A stretch of DNA of 64,000 nucleotides from Alcaligenaceae bacterium SAGV5. Lineage in GTDB: Bacteria > Pseudomonadota > Gammaproteobacteria > Burkholderiales > Burkholderiaceae_B. The DNA is taken from the NCBI GenBank assembly GCA_009360345.1, contig SPDP01000001.1, forward strand, positions 434,001 through 498,000. Reading direction: 5' to 3'. The notes under the pieces were generated by a model. That model worked only from the letters and a program-made list of their open reading frames with translations. It made no database searches and had not been told where the DNA came from. Shown piece after piece: positions 8,993-18,161 of this stretch. The number at the start of each line of letters is the position of its first letter. The stretch's first letter is position 1. A program made the translations under genes and the position numbers.

Positions 8993-9065
8993 GGCAAAAG
9001 CACGATATCCTCCGCTCTTCGGCGCCCGGGTGAAGCCGGGCGCGCATCAGCCAGGAGATCGCTTC

Positions 9066-10349
9066 GTGCAAGCAAGGCATTCCCCGCCGACCCGGATCGC
9101 GTTGCCGGTCGGCTTCATCGTCGTGCTGGGCTTGCTGGCCGGCCTGCCGCCCTTGTCCATCGACATCAGCCTGCCCGGGCTGCCCGCCATCGGCGCCGAA
9201 CTCGGCGCCACCGACTCGCAGATGCAGGCGACACTGGGCGCGTTCATGCTGACCTTCGGATTCGGCCAACTGGCCTGGGGGCCTTTGTCCGATCGCCATG
9301 GGCGCCTGCGCGTCATCCTGCTCGGCCTGGCCGTGTACGTGGCGGCGGCCGTCGCCTGCACGCTGGCCGCGGACGGCGCGGCGCTGATCGGCTGGCGAGC
9401 GGTCCAGGGCTTCGGCGCGTCGGCCGCGTCGGTGGCCGGCATCGCGCTGGTCCGCGACGTCTTTCCCCAGCCACAGCAGCGGGCCACCATCCAATCCTTC
9501 ATCGTCGCGGTGCTGAGCCTGGCGCCCATCGTCGCGCCGCTGATCGGGGCGTTCGTCATCCACGCGGTGGGCTGGCGCGGGCTGTTCGCGGTGCTGGCCG
9601 GGGCGGGGGTGCTGCTGGCCGTCATCGTCGGGATCAGCCTGCGGGCGGGCCGGCTGCGCGCGCTCCGAGGCGTCCAGCCCACCGGGCCCGCATCCGACGA
9701 TGCCGGAGCCGGCCAGCCGATACACGAAGGCGCCGGACGCCCGGCGGGCTATCGCGCCTTTCTGGCGCTGCCCCATGCACGCGCCCTGTCGTGCGCGCTG
9801 GGCGTCGTGTTCTGCGGCATGTTCGTTTTCATCAGTGGTTCGCCTTTCGTGCTGATCGACGGCATGGGCGTGTCCAGTCCGGTCTATGCGATCGCGTTCG
9901 CGCTGGCTTCGGCCGCGGTGCTGGCGGGATCGCTGGCGACCGCGCGCCTCTCGCAGCGGGGCGTGCCGCCCCAGCGTGTGCTGTACGCGGGCGTGCGCGG
10001 CGCGGCCTGCGCCGGACTGGCGGCGCTCGCGGTCGGCCTTGCGCTGCGCGGCGCGCATGGGCAATGGTGGGAGATCGCCGTCTTCGTCGTGGCGATGGCG
10101 GCCAGTCTTTTCTTCGGCGGCTTCATCATGCCGGCCATCTTCGCGCTGGGATTGCAGGACGCCGGAGCGATGGCGGGCGTGGGCGCCGCGGTGCTGGGCG
10201 CATCGCAGATGCTGGGCGGGGCGCTGGGCAGCACGGCCGTGGGCGCGCTGCCGGTCGAACCCATCGTCGCGGTGGGCGCGCTTGCCGCGCTGTGCGGCGT
10301 GACGATATGGATCATCGCCCGCGTCACGTTCGGCCGGACGTCATCGTGA
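9066..10349 (+). CDS. Bcr/CflA-type MFS multidrug efflux transporter
   Basis: Inner-membrane drug:proton antiporter of 427 residues with 12 predicted membrane segments. The start region LPPLSIDISLPGLPAIGAEL and the loop LAWGPLSDRHGRLRVILLGL (motif A) are typical of the Bcr/CflA subgroup, as is RAVQGFGASAASVAGIALVRD. The central loop (about 200-230, GVQPTGPASDDAGAGQ) is longer than usual. The GTG at 9066 was chosen because AGGAG lies 8 bases upstream and the hydrophobic region starts soon after. Confidence 0.82.
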   Translation: MQARHSPPTRIALPVGFIVVLGLLAGLPPLSIDISLPGLPAIGAELGATDSQMQATLGAFMLTFGFGQLAWGPLSDRHGRLRVILLGLAVYVAAAVACTLAADGAALIGWRAVQGFGASAASVAGIALVRDVFPQPQQRATIQSFIVAVLSLAPIVAPLIGAFVIHAVGWRGLFAVLAGAGVLLAVIVGISLRAGRLRALRGVQPTGPASDDAGAGQPIHEGAGRPAGYRAFLALPHARALSCALGVVFCGMFVFISGSPFVLIDGMGVSSPVYAIAFALASAAVLAGSLATARLSQRGVPPQRVLYAGVRGAACAGLAALAVGLALRGAHGQWWEIAVFVVAMAASLFFGGFIMPAIFALGLQDAGAMAGVGAAVLGASQMLGGALGSTAVGALPVEPIVAVGALAALCGVTIWIIARVTFGRTSS

Positions 10350-10426
10350 TGATCGTGCGCGATGCCATGACGTGACATGACGCGTGGCGCCGAAGAAAAA
10401 ATTTTCGTCATTGACGCCTAAAAGGG

Positions 10427-10455
10427 TTGACATTGCTTTGAGCACCATTAACACT
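10427..10455 (+). promoter_or_regulatory. Sigma-70-like promoter of the histone gene
   Basis: A perfect TTGACA (10427-10432) is followed after 16 bases by TAACAC (10449-10454), in a locally AT-rich leader that contrasts with the surrounding GC-rich DNA. The start codon is 27 bases downstream. Confidence 0.6.
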
Positions 10456-10481
10456 TCGGGCCTCGACTTTTAGAGATTGAT

Positions 10482-10988
10482 ATGGTTAAGAAATCGCAAC
10501 CCGTTAAGGCCGCCGCCAAGCCGGCAGCCAAGAAGCCGGCCGCGAAGGTCGCCAAGAAAGCCGCTCCGGCCAAGTCCGCCGGCGTGCTGGCGAAGCTCGA
10601 AGCCGCCGCCGTGCGTCTGGGCGATGCCGCCAAGAAGGCGCTCGAGCGTTCGGAGAAGGCCCGCAAGGACGCCGCTCAGCGCGTGAGCCTTTACGAGAAG
10701 GCCGTCAAGGCCGCCGTGAAGGAAGCCAAGGCTGTCGTGGCCGCAGGCGACAAGAAGCCTGCTGCCAAGAAAGCCAAGGCCGCCGCTCCGGCCAAGAAGG
10801 CTGCTGCCAAGCCCGTCGCCAAGGCTGCCAAGCCCGCGGTGAAGCCGGCCGCCAAGCCCGCCGCCAAGCCGGCTGCCAAGCCTGCCGCGAAGAAGCCCGC
10901 CGCCAAGCGCGTGGCGAAGAAGGCTGTTGCTCCGGTTGCCGCTCCGGCCGCCGCCGAACAGCAGGCCGCTTCGGCTCCCGCCGCCTGA
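10482..10988 (+). CDS. bph1: Histone H1-like DNA-binding protein (BpH1 type)
   Basis: Small basic nucleoid protein of 168 residues, composed almost entirely of Lys, Ala, Pro and Val. A Lys/Ala-rich N-terminus is followed by a short helical part (about 36-90, VLAKLEAAAVRLGDAAKKAL) and a C-terminal tail of KPAAK-type repeats (about 85-145). This is the layout of Bordetella pertussis BpH1, a homologue of eukaryotic H1 C-terminal tails that binds DNA without sequence specificity. The tail repeat (KPAA/KPAV units) is prone to length change. A strong promoter and terminator flank it, so it is a single-gene unit. Confidence 0.88.
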   Translation: MVKKSQPVKAAAKPAAKKPAAKVAKKAAPAKSAGVLAKLEAAAVRLGDAAKKALERSEKARKDAAQRVSLYEKAVKAAVKEAKAVVAAGDKKPAAKKAKAAAPAKKAAAKPVAKAAKPAVKPAAKPAAKPAAKPAAKKPAAKRVAKKAVAPVAAPAAAEQQAASAPAA

Positions 10989-11002
10989 CAGGCTGCTGGA
11001 TG

Positions 11003-11035
11003 AAAAATGCCGCCCCTCGGGGCGGCATTTTTTTT
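11003..11035 (+). terminator. Rho-independent terminator of the histone gene
   Basis: AAAAATGCCGCCCC, loop TC, GGGGCGGCATTTTT, followed by more T residues (a run of eight in total). Strong classical terminator. It may also serve, in reverse, the convergent aldehyde dehydrogenase gene that ends at 11050. Confidence 0.88.
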
Positions 11036-11049
11036 GCCTGTCGGCGGCG

Positions 11050-12501
11050 TCAGAACGGATAGTGCCGGGGCGTCGTCTGGACGGTGATCCAGCGCAGTTC
11101 GGTGAATTCGTGGATGCCGGCCTTGCCGCCGAAGCGGCCGTAGCCGCTGGCCTTGACGCCGCCGAACGGCATCTGCGCCTCGTCGTGCACGGTGGGGCCG
11201 TTGATGTGGCAGATGCCGCTTTCGATGCGTCCTGCCACTTCCATCGCTCGCGCGATGTCGCGGCTGAAGACGGCCGATGATAGTCCGTACTCGCTGTCGT
11301 TGGCGACGCGGATGGCTTCTTCGGTGCCGCTGACCCGGACGATGCAGACCACCGGACCAAAGGATTCTTCGCCATAGATTTCCATGGCCGGCGTCACCCT
11401 GTCGAGAACGGTGGCCGCCATGATGCTGCCTTCGATGTTGCCGCCGGCGATGAGTCTGGCTCCTTTGGACACGGCATCGTCGATCAGGCGCCGGATGCGC
11501 TGGATGGCCTCTGGCGTCACGACGGCGCCCAGCACGACGTCGTCGCGGCGGGGATCGCCCGCGGGCAACGAGGCGGCCTTGGCGGCGAGACGGGCGGCGA
11601 AGGCATCGGCGATGGCGTCGTCGACGACCAGACGCTCGGTGGACATGCAGATCTGGCCCTGGTTCATGAAGGCGCCGAAGGCCGCCGCGTCGACCGCGGC
11701 GTCGAGGTCGGCGTCGTCGAGCACCAGCAGCGGCGCCTTGCCGCCCAGCTCCAGCAAGACGGGTTTCAGGTGGCGGGCGGCGCTCTGGGCGACGATACGG
11801 CCGACGCGGGTCGAGCCGGTGAAGTTGACCCGCCGGATCGCGGGATGGGCGATCAGGGCCTCGACCACGGCGGGCGCGTCGTCGGGGGCGTTGGAGACGA
11901 CGTTGACGGCGCCAGCCGGCAGGCCGGCGTCGCGCAGGGTCCGCGCGATCAGGTGGTGGGTGGCGGGGCAGAGTTCCGAGACCTTGAACACGACGGTGTT
12001 GCCGCAGGCCAGCGGCATGGCGATCGAGCGCGTGCCGAGGATGACGGGGGCGTTCCAGGGCGCGATGCCCAGCACCACGCCCACCGGCTGGCGCACGGCC
12101 ATGGCCAGGCTGCCCGGGATGTCGGACGGGATCACTTCGCCGGCGATCTGCGTCGTCATGGCGGCGGCTTCGCGCAGGATGCCGGCGGCCAGATGCGCAT
12201 TGAATCCGGCCCAGCCGCGCGTGGCGCCGGTTTCGGCGATCATGCGGGCGATGAAGTCGGGCGTGCGCTCGTCCAGCAGGTCGGCCGCTCGGTTCAGGAG
12301 GCGCCGGCGCTCGTTCGGGCCCAGCGCGGCCCAGGCGGGAAAGGCCGCCGCGGCGGCATCGGCGGCGGCGCGGGCATCGGCCACCGTGGCGGCCGCGGCG
12401 CGCGTGCTGTCCGCGCCGGTGACCGGGTCGCGGCGCACGAACGTGGCACCGCCGGTGGCGTCGCGGTCTTCGTCGTCGATCAGGAGCTTGATGTCGAACA
12501 T
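11050..12501 (-). CDS. NAD(P)-dependent aldehyde dehydrogenase (salicylaldehyde/vanillin dehydrogenase-like)
   Basis: Cytosolic dehydrogenase of 483 residues, normal length for the ALDH superfamily. The oxyanion Asn lies in GIAPWNAPVILG (about 150), the cofactor loop in VNFTGSTRVGRI, the general-base Glu in LELGGKAPLLVL (about 252), and the nucleophilic Cys in MNQGQICMSTER (about 286). The sequence around the active site is closest to aromatic aldehyde dehydrogenases. It lies directly downstream of a LIV-type transporter on the same strand, so the operon may import and oxidise an aromatic or amino-acid-derived compound. Confidence 0.85.
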   Translation of the reverse strand: MFDIKLLIDDEDRDATGGATFVRRDPVTGADSTRAAAATVADARAAADAAAAAFPAWAALGPNERRRLLNRAADLLDERTPDFIARMIAETGATRGWAGFNAHLAAGILREAAAMTTQIAGEVIPSDIPGSLAMAVRQPVGVVLGIAPWNAPVILGTRSIAMPLACGNTVVFKVSELCPATHHLIARTLRDAGLPAGAVNVVSNAPDDAPAVVEALIAHPAIRRVNFTGSTRVGRIVAQSAARHLKPVLLELGGKAPLLVLDDADLDAAVDAAAFGAFMNQGQICMSTERLVVDDAIADAFAARLAAKAASLPAGDPRRDDVVLGAVVTPEAIQRIRRLIDDAVSKGARLIAGGNIEGSIMAATVLDRVTPAMEIYGEESFGPVVCIVRVSGTEEAIRVANDSEYGLSSAVFSRDIARAMEVAGRIESGICHINGPTVHDEAQMPFGGVKASGYGRFGGKAGIHEFTELRWITVQTTPRHYPF

Positions 12502-12547
12502 GGGTAGGACTCCAGAAGTGGCGGCCCCGTGGCCGCCTTGATTCGTA

Positions 12548-13264
12548 TCAGGCGGTTGCCATGCCGAGGTAGGCTTTTTGCACGGCCGGGTCGTTCATCA
12601 GCGCGCAGGCTTCGCCTTCGCCGGCGATGGCGCCGTTCTCGATCAGGTAGCCGCGCTGGGCGATCGCCAGGCTCAGGCGGGCATTCTGTTCGACCAGCAG
12701 GATACCCACTCCATCCTGCCGGATGGTGGCCAGGGACTTGAATAATTCGCCGCTCATCAGGGGGGAAAGGCCCAGTGATGGTTCGTCCAGCAGCAGGATC
12801 GCCGGCCGCGACATCAGTGCCCGGCCGATGGCGACCATCTGCTGTTCGCCGCCGCTCATGGTGCGGGCGGTCTGGTCCAGGCGTTCCCCCAGCCGGGGAA
12901 ACAGGGCCAGCACGCGCTCCAGGGTCGCGGTCTCGGTCTTCCGGGCACGGCGAGCGTAGGCTCCCAGCCGCAGGTTCTCGCGCACCGTGAGGTCGCCGAA
13001 GATGCCCCGTCCCTCGGGAACCAGCGCGATACCCAGTTCGACGATGCGGTGGGCGGGGGTGGCGGCGATGTCCTGCCCCGACAGGCGCACGACGGCCTGG
13101 CCGTCGTGCGGGACGAGACCGGCCACGGCCTTAAGCAGCGTGCTCTTGCCGGCGCCGTTGGCGCCCAGCATGACGACGATTTCGCCGGGCCTGACCGACA
13201 GCGCGACGTTGCGCAGCGCGGAATGCTTGCCGTAGGCGACCGACAGGTTCGAGACTTCAAGCAC
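12548..13264 (-). CDS. LIV-type ABC transporter ATPase (LivF type), second system
   Basis: ATP-binding subunit of 238 residues. Walker A GANGAGKST, signature MSGGEQQMVAIGRALM, Walker B LLLDEPSLGLSPLM and VPEGRGIFGDLTVRENLRLG mark it as LivF type. Its 5' end overlaps the preceding ATPase gene by 8 bases. It is the last gene of the transporter set before the aldehyde dehydrogenase, with a 46-base gap. Confidence 0.9.
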   Translation of the reverse strand: MLEVSNLSVAYGKHSALRNVALSVRPGEIVVMLGANGAGKSTLLKAVAGLVPHDGQAVVRLSGQDIAATPAHRIVELGIALVPEGRGIFGDLTVRENLRLGAYARRARKTETATLERVLALFPRLGERLDQTARTMSGGEQQMVAIGRALMSRPAILLLDEPSLGLSPLMSGELFKSLATIRQDGVGILLVEQNARLSLAIAQRGYLIENGAIAGEGEACALMNDPAVQKAYLGMATA

Positions 13265-13982
13265 CGGCGTCTCCCAGGTAGGCGCGGATCACTTCCGGAT
13301 CCGACAGGACGGTGGCCGGCGTGCCCTCGGCGATCTTGGCGCCGGCGTTCATCACGACGCAGCGGTCGCACAGCGAGTGCACGGCGTCCATGACGTGCTC
13401 GACCAGGATGATGCTCATGCCCTCGTCCTTGAGCGAGCGGACCAGCGCGATGCCTTCGAGCAGCTCGGACGGGTTCAGGCCGGCCAGCCATTCGTCCAGC
13501 AGCAGCAGGCGGGGCGACAGGGCCAGGGCGCGCGCCAGTTCCAGCCGCTTCTGGTCGATGTAGGTCAGTTCGCCGGCCAGCGTCCGCGCATGGCGGGCCA
13601 GGCCGACGCGCGCCAGCAGCTCGCCCGCCTTCGCGGCGGCCCGCGCGCCCCACATCGGTTCGCGCGCGAAGGCCAGGCCCGCCAGCACGTTCTCGGTCGT
13701 ATCCATGTCGCCCAGCACCCGCACCAGCTGGAAGGTCCGCGCGACACCCGCGTGCGTCACCTTGTGGGGCGCCTTGCCGGCGATCGGCAGGCCGGCGAGT
13801 TCGATGTCGCCGGCATCCGGGGGCAGCGCGCCCGAGATCAGGTTCATGACCGTGGTCTTGCCCGAGCCGTTCGGGCCCAGCAAGCCGACGATCTCGCCGG
13901 GCTCGACCGAGAAGCTCAGATCGTCGACCGCGGTCAGGCCGCCGAAGGTCTTGCGCAGCAGGGATACGCGCAAGCCGTTCAT
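13257..13982 (-). CDS. LIV-type ABC transporter ATPase (LivG type), second system
   Basis: ATP-binding subunit of 241 residues with Walker A GPNGSGKTTVMNL, Walker B LLLLDEWLAGLNPSELLEG and switch His in ILVEHVMDAVHSLCDRCVVM. The signature region reads LTYIDQKRLELARAL instead of a canonical LSGGQ, a form common in this subfamily. The Walker B proline of DEP is replaced by Trp (DEW), also seen in some relatives. It overlaps both neighbours by a few bases. Confidence 0.88.
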   Translation of the reverse strand: MNGLRVSLLRKTFGGLTAVDDLSFSVEPGEIVGLLGPNGSGKTTVMNLISGALPPDAGDIELAGLPIAGKAPHKVTHAGVARTFQLVRVLGDMDTTENVLAGLAFAREPMWGARAAAKAGELLARVGLARHARTLAGELTYIDQKRLELARALALSPRLLLLDEWLAGLNPSELLEGIALVRSLKDEGMSIILVEHVMDAVHSLCDRCVVMNAGAKIAEGTPATVLSDPEVIRAYLGDAGA

Positions 13983-14923
13983 GACACCCCCTTGCCGGCG
14001 GGAGCCGCGCGGTCCGTCTTGCGCCGGGGCCGGGCGAGACCGACCACGCCGTTGGGCAACAGGTAGACGATGATCATGAAGGCGGCGCCGAGCAGGATGC
14101 TGTAATGATTGGGGAAGTTCGCGCCGAGGTATTCGAACAGCAGCGCGAGGGGGACGACGCCCAGCAGCGGGCCGTACGGCCGTTGCACGCCGCCCAGCAG
14201 CGCCATGATCAGCACCTGGAACGACATGACGGGATTGAAGGCGATGGCGGGGTCGATGTAGGTCCAGCGAGGGGCCATGATCGCTCCGGCAAGTGTCATG
14301 AACAGGGCGCTGAGCGCGAACAGCAGCACCTTGGCGCGGGTGGTGTCGATGCCGCAGTGGCGGGCTACCGCCTCGTCCGCGCCGATGATGCGCAGCGCGA
14401 ATCCCAGGCGGGAGCGTCCCAGCAGCAGGGTGGCCAGGAACAGGACCGCGCCCAGCGCCAGCAACTGCCAGTAGATCTGTTCCTGGCTGATGTCCAGGAA
14501 TACATAGCGGCCGATGGAATTCGATACGTTCACTTCATACCAGGTGACCAACTGGCGGATGAGTTCGGTAAGTCCGAAGGTGAAGATGACGAAATAGACC
14601 CCGGCCAGCCTGAGCGTGGACAGGCCGACGATGATGGCGACCACCACGCCGACCAGGGCTGCCGCCGCCAGCACCGCGGGCCAGGGCAGGGCGTCGCTCA
14701 GCACGGCCACGGTATAGGCGCCGATGCCGAAGAAGGCGACCGTGGCCAGGGACACGTAGCGGGTGGGGCCGGAGAACATCGCCCAGGCGGTGGCCAGCAC
14801 CGCGTAGTTGAGGATGTTGATGGCCAGCGACAGGCCGTAGCCGTCGGCCACCAGGGGCACGCCGGCCAGCACGGCCAGCAGGGTGGCGCCCGCGGCCAGG
14901 GGAGCGCGCAGGGACGCATTCAT
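13979..14923 (-). CDS. LIV-type ABC transporter permease (LivM type), second system
   Basis: Permease of 314 residues with about nine membrane segments. STLRLAGVYFVIFTFGLTEL is the family loop, LGFALRIIGADEAVARHCGI the ATPase-coupling segment, and LLGGVQRPYGPLLGVVPLAL the C-terminal signature. The ATG overlaps the stop of the upstream LivH-type gene (ATGA). LivM and LivH here are more distant from the first system than the ATPases, suggesting a different substrate. Confidence 0.88.
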   Translation of the reverse strand: MNASLRAPLAAGATLLAVLAGVPLVADGYGLSLAINILNYAVLATAWAMFSGPTRYVSLATVAFFGIGAYTVAVLSDALPWPAVLAAAALVGVVVAIIVGLSTLRLAGVYFVIFTFGLTELIRQLVTWYEVNVSNSIGRYVFLDISQEQIYWQLLALGAVLFLATLLLGRSRLGFALRIIGADEAVARHCGIDTTRAKVLLFALSALFMTLAGAIMAPRWTYIDPAIAFNPVMSFQVLIMALLGGVQRPYGPLLGVVPLALLFEYLGANFPNHYSILLGAAFMIIVYLLPNGVVGLARPRRKTDRAAPAGKGVS

Positions 14924-15792
14924 CGCGCAGCCCTCCCGAACAGGCCGGTGGGACGTACCAGCAGCACCAGCAGGAACACGCCGTAGGTCATGGCGATCGT
15001 CAGCCCCGGATCGACGTAGGTGGCGATGAAGGATTCCGCCAGGCCCAGCAGCAGGCCCGCGACCAGCGCGCCCAGGACGTTGCCCACGCCGCCCATGATG
15101 ATCACGATTAGGGCCTTCATGGTGAAGATCACGCCCATGTTGGCGTTGAAGGTCAGGAACATGCTGACCAGCACGCCGCCGCCGGCCGCCAGCGCGCCGC
15201 CGGCGGCGAAGGCCAGGGCCGCGGCACGGCGCACGTCGATGGCGACCAGGCGCGCGGCCACCGGGTCCACCGCCACCGCCCGGATGGCGGTGCCCAGGCG
15301 GGTGCGGGTCAGCAGCAGGTAGAAACCGATGCCGAACACGGCGGCGAAACCCAGGGCGAGCAGCCGGTTCAGGGCCAGCACCGAATCCAGGATGCGCACG
15401 GGTTCGTTCAGGTAGGAATAGCTGTAGTAGTTGCCGCCGAAGGTGACCTGCATCACGCCCTGCACGATGAACAGCAGGCCGAAGGTGGCCAGGATGCTGT
15501 CCACCTCCAACGCGGCGCGCGTGCGGGTGCGCTTGACCAGCGGTGTCAGCAGGAAGCGGTAGACCAGCCAGTTGAGCACGAAGGCGACGGGGACGATCAG
15601 CAGCAGTCCCCACAGGGGCGTGATCCGGAGGCCGGTCAACAGCAGGTAGGCGCAGAAGGCCGCGGCGACGAGAAACTCGCCATAGGCCAGATTCATGATG
15701 CGCGAGACGCCATACTGCAAGGTGAGCCCCATGGCGACGAGCGCGTACATGCCTCCCAGCGTGACGCCGGAGAAAAGTGCATCGATGAACAT
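14920..15792 (-). CDS. LIV-type ABC transporter permease (LivH type), second system
   Basis: Permease of 290 residues. SGVTLGGMYALVAMGLTLQY and VSRIMNLAYGEFLVAAAFCA at the N-terminus, and IVIIMGGVGNVLGALVAGLL near residue 225, are LivH hallmarks. The ATG at 15792 was chosen where the homologous sequence starts; the longer upstream frame is noise over the binding-protein gene. It follows the binding-protein gene after a 59-base gap. Confidence 0.88.
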   Translation of the reverse strand: MFIDALFSGVTLGGMYALVAMGLTLQYGVSRIMNLAYGEFLVAAAFCAYLLLTGLRITPLWGLLLIVPVAFVLNWLVYRFLLTPLVKRTRTRAALEVDSILATFGLLFIVQGVMQVTFGGNYYSYSYLNEPVRILDSVLALNRLLALGFAAVFGIGFYLLLTRTRLGTAIRAVAVDPVAARLVAIDVRRAAALAFAAGGALAAGGGVLVSMFLTFNANMGVIFTMKALIVIIMGGVGNVLGALVAGLLLGLAESFIATYVDPGLTIAMTYGVFLLVLLVRPTGLFGRAAR

Positions 15793-15851
15793 ACCGGATT
15801 CCTGTCGCGCGCCGCCCGGCGCCGTGGGGCCCGGGCGGCGCGGGTTGAGGG

Positions 15852-17084
15852 TCAGCGCGCGGCGGCGCCGGCCTGCCAGGCGGGCTTGGGGAAGACCAGC
15901 CTGGCGGCGCCGGCGTGGCTGGACGGCTCGACGCCGACGAACTCGCCGTTCTGCCATTGGCCCAGCGTCAGCATGTTGGGCACCATGTGGGTCTTGAGAT
16001 TGATGCGGCCCAGGATGGTGTCGAACTCCTCGCTCGCGATCTTGGCCGACACGGCCTTGCGGTCCAGGGTTCCTGCCTTCTCGATGGCCTGTTGCAGCAC
16101 CTGCAGTCCGGCGTAGGTGACCAGGCTGGCCCAGCGGTCCGGCTCGGCGCCGGTCACTTCCTTGTGGCGCTGGATGTAGGCCTTGACCGCGGGGCTGCTG
16201 GCGTCGATGCCGCCCAGGCTGGCGACGCCATCGACGTTCGGTCCGAAGCGGTTCTTGTACAGCGGGAAGGCAGTGCCCACGCCGGTGTAGAACACCTTGG
16301 GATTGAAGCCCAGCAGCCGGGCCTGGTCCGTGATGGCCATGGTGTCGGGCGGATAGCTGAACGCGATGAAAACGTCGGGGTTCAGGTTCTTGGCCTCGGT
16401 CACGATGGGAGCGAGATCCTGCGTGCCCACCGGATAGGTCTTGGCGTAGGCCAGCTTGAAGCCTGCTTTCTTGAACGCGGCGCGCGCCGCGGTGGCCAGT
16501 TCGATACCGAAGCCGTCGGCGATGGAAACCATGGCGATGGAGTCGCCGATCTTGCCCGCCTTGCGCAGGCTGGCCAACTGGTCGACCAGGGCCTCGGCGT
16601 ATTGCGAGCCGGTGCCCAGCAGCCAATAGCTGCCGGGCCAGCGCTTGGCGAATTCGGGCGCGCGTTCGGTCACGGCCGAGCCCGCCAGCAGCGGATAACC
16701 GTAGCGGTGGAAGGTGGGCGCCACGGCCAGGTTCATCGCGGTCGACCACGGCGGCAGCAGGAAGTCGACCTTGTCCTGGGTGATGAGGCGCTCGACGGCG
16801 CGCACCGCGTCCTCGGAACTGGAGCGGTCATCGTATTCGACGACCTTGATCGGCAGGCGCTTGCCGCCGACCAGCAGTCCGCCCGCCTGGTTGACCTCAT
16901 GGACCCACAGCTTGTAGTTGGGAATGGTCGTAATGCCCGTGCCGCCCGCATTGACGCCGGTTTTCGACACCGCGTAGCCGATGGTGACGGCGTCCTGGGC
17001 CTGGGCCGGCAGGGCGAGCGAAAAGGCCGACAGCGCGGCGGCCGCGCCAAGGTGGCGCAACGATTTCAGGGGCAAGGCCAGCAT
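15852..17084 (-). CDS. LIV-type ABC transporter substrate-binding protein, second system
   Basis: Periplasmic protein of 410 residues with a signal peptide (residues 1-30, LGAAAALSAFSLALPAQAQ). It has the LivJ/amidase-receptor fold: VTIGYAVSKTGVNAGGTGIT at the mature N-terminus, VEYDDRSSSEDAVRAVERLI, and KVFYTGVGTAFPLYKNRFG. It belongs to the branch of binding proteins that often recognise aromatic or urea/amide compounds rather than branched-chain amino acids. GGGAGA lies in front of the ATG. It opens the operon transcribed away from the AraC regulator. Confidence 0.85.
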   Translation of the reverse strand: MLALPLKSLRHLGAAAALSAFSLALPAQAQDAVTIGYAVSKTGVNAGGTGITTIPNYKLWVHEVNQAGGLLVGGKRLPIKVVEYDDRSSSEDAVRAVERLITQDKVDFLLPPWSTAMNLAVAPTFHRYGYPLLAGSAVTERAPEFAKRWPGSYWLLGTGSQYAEALVDQLASLRKAGKIGDSIAMVSIADGFGIELATAARAAFKKAGFKLAYAKTYPVGTQDLAPIVTEAKNLNPDVFIAFSYPPDTMAITDQARLLGFNPKVFYTGVGTAFPLYKNRFGPNVDGVASLGGIDASSPAVKAYIQRHKEVTGAEPDRWASLVTYAGLQVLQQAIEKAGTLDRKAVSAKIASEEFDTILGRINLKTHMVPNMLTLGQWQNGEFVGVEPSSHAGAARLVFPKPAWQAGAAAR

Positions 17085-17140
17085 GGTGTGTCTCCCGGTG
17101 GTTTGTAACAATCGCGGAGTTTTGTTGTAGCGACCCACAA

Positions 17141-17169
17141 ATTCTGGCTAGAGGGCCTGGCCATGTAAA
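17141..17169 (-). promoter_or_regulatory. Candidate promoter of the second LIV operon
   Basis: On the minus strand TTTACA (17169-17164) and CAGAAT (17146-17141) are separated by exactly 17 bases, about 57 bases upstream of the binding-protein start. It lies in the 150-base divergent spacer shared with the AraC-type gene, the natural place for that regulator to act. Confidence 0.45.
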
Positions 17170-17234
17170 GTTGCATGCATTGATGAAATCGGACGAATAC
17201 TTGCACTTTTCCGCCTGGCTTTCCGAGGACCCGC

Positions 17235-18161
17235 ATGGTGGCTTATCCGCATTCCCTGCCCGACGCGCATCCGGACATCGGCGAGACGCCCCTGCCCACC
17301 CTGATGGAGAGCGAATCCATGGTGCCCGCGCTGGCGGCGCGCGAATGGGTGATCGACGCCGCGCGCCGCCAGGGCCGCAGCCACGCCCTGCTGCTGACGG
17401 CGGGCAAGGGCGTGGCCACGCTGCGCCACGGGCAGCTCGCGCTGCGCGCGCCGTGCCTGGCCTGGCTGCCACCCGGCATGGCGCTGTCCCTCCGCCTGGA
17501 GGCCGGCGGCGCCGGCTACATGCTGTCGGCCGCCGAGGAACTGGTGTCGCGCGCCTCGGCCGCCAGCCAGCATGCCGCGGCCCTGCGTAATGTGGCCGAC
17601 CGCCTGCTTCACATCGGGCCGGACGAGATGGCGGCGGGGCGGGACATGCTGCGTCCGGTGTTCGAGGCGGTCAGCCATGAGCTGCGCCTGGCGGCCAAGG
17701 GGGCCGCGGGCATCGCCGTCGCCTATCTCTCGATCGTCCTGACGCATCTCTGGCGCATGAGCGACATCGACCCCGAGGCGCCCACCGGCGACCGGCCCGG
17801 TTCCGTCGTGTTCCAGCGTTTCCTGCGCGTGGTGGAGTTGCATTTCCGCGAGCACTGGCCCATTTCCCGCTATGCCCGCACCCTGGGCGTGACCGAGCGC
17901 CGGCTGCATGCCGCGTCCATGCGCAGCGCCGGCTGCGGCCCGCTGGCCGTGGCGCACGAGCGCCTGCTGCAGGAGGCGCGGGTGCGCCTGCAACAATCGC
18001 CGCTGCCCGTGGCCCAGATCGCCTACGGCCTGGGGTTCCGCGATACCGCGCACTTCAATCGTTTCTTCAAGCGCCACATGGGTATTCCTCCCGGCAGCTA
18101 CCGCCGCCGCGTGCTCGAGGAAGCCGGCCGCGAGGATCTCACCTACTCGGCTTGGCCGTAG
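17235..18161 (+). CDS. AraC-family transcriptional regulator
   Basis: Regulator of 308 residues. The N-terminal part (1-190) is a divergent cupin-like sensor. The C-terminal 100 residues carry the double helix-turn-helix: WPISRYARTLGVTERRLHAA and VAQIAYGLGFRDTAHFNRFF, followed by KRHMGIPPGSYRR. The second motif is the AraC signature and is well conserved. It is divergent from the second LIV transporter and aldehyde dehydrogenase operon and probably activates it. An overlapping repeat starts right after the stop codon. Confidence 0.85.
   Translation: MVAYPHSLPDAHPDIGETPLPTLMESESMVPALAAREWVIDAARRQGRSHALLLTAGKGVATLRHGQLALRAPCLAWLPPGMALSLRLEAGGAGYMLSAAEELVSRASAASQHAAALRNVADRLLHIGPDEMAAGRDMLRPVFEAVSHELRLAAKGAAGIAVAYLSIVLTHLWRMSDIDPEAPTGDRPGSVVFQRFLRVVELHFREHWPISRYARTLGVTERRLHAASMRSAGCGPLAVAHERLLQEARVRLQQSPLPVAQIAYGLGFRDTAHFNRFFKRHMGIPPGSYRRRVLEEAGREDLTYSAWP

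Noticed and set aside
6095..10349. Genomic island or prophage origin for the LysR-aldolase-Bug-MFS group
   Set aside because: No integrase, tRNA, direct repeats or composition change was seen; Bug genes and MFS pumps are normal for this group of bacteria.
10835..10910. Regularly spaced short repeats resembling a CRISPR array or minisatellite
   Set aside because: The repeats encode the Lys-Pro-Ala-Ala tail of the histone-like protein in frame, with no spacers.
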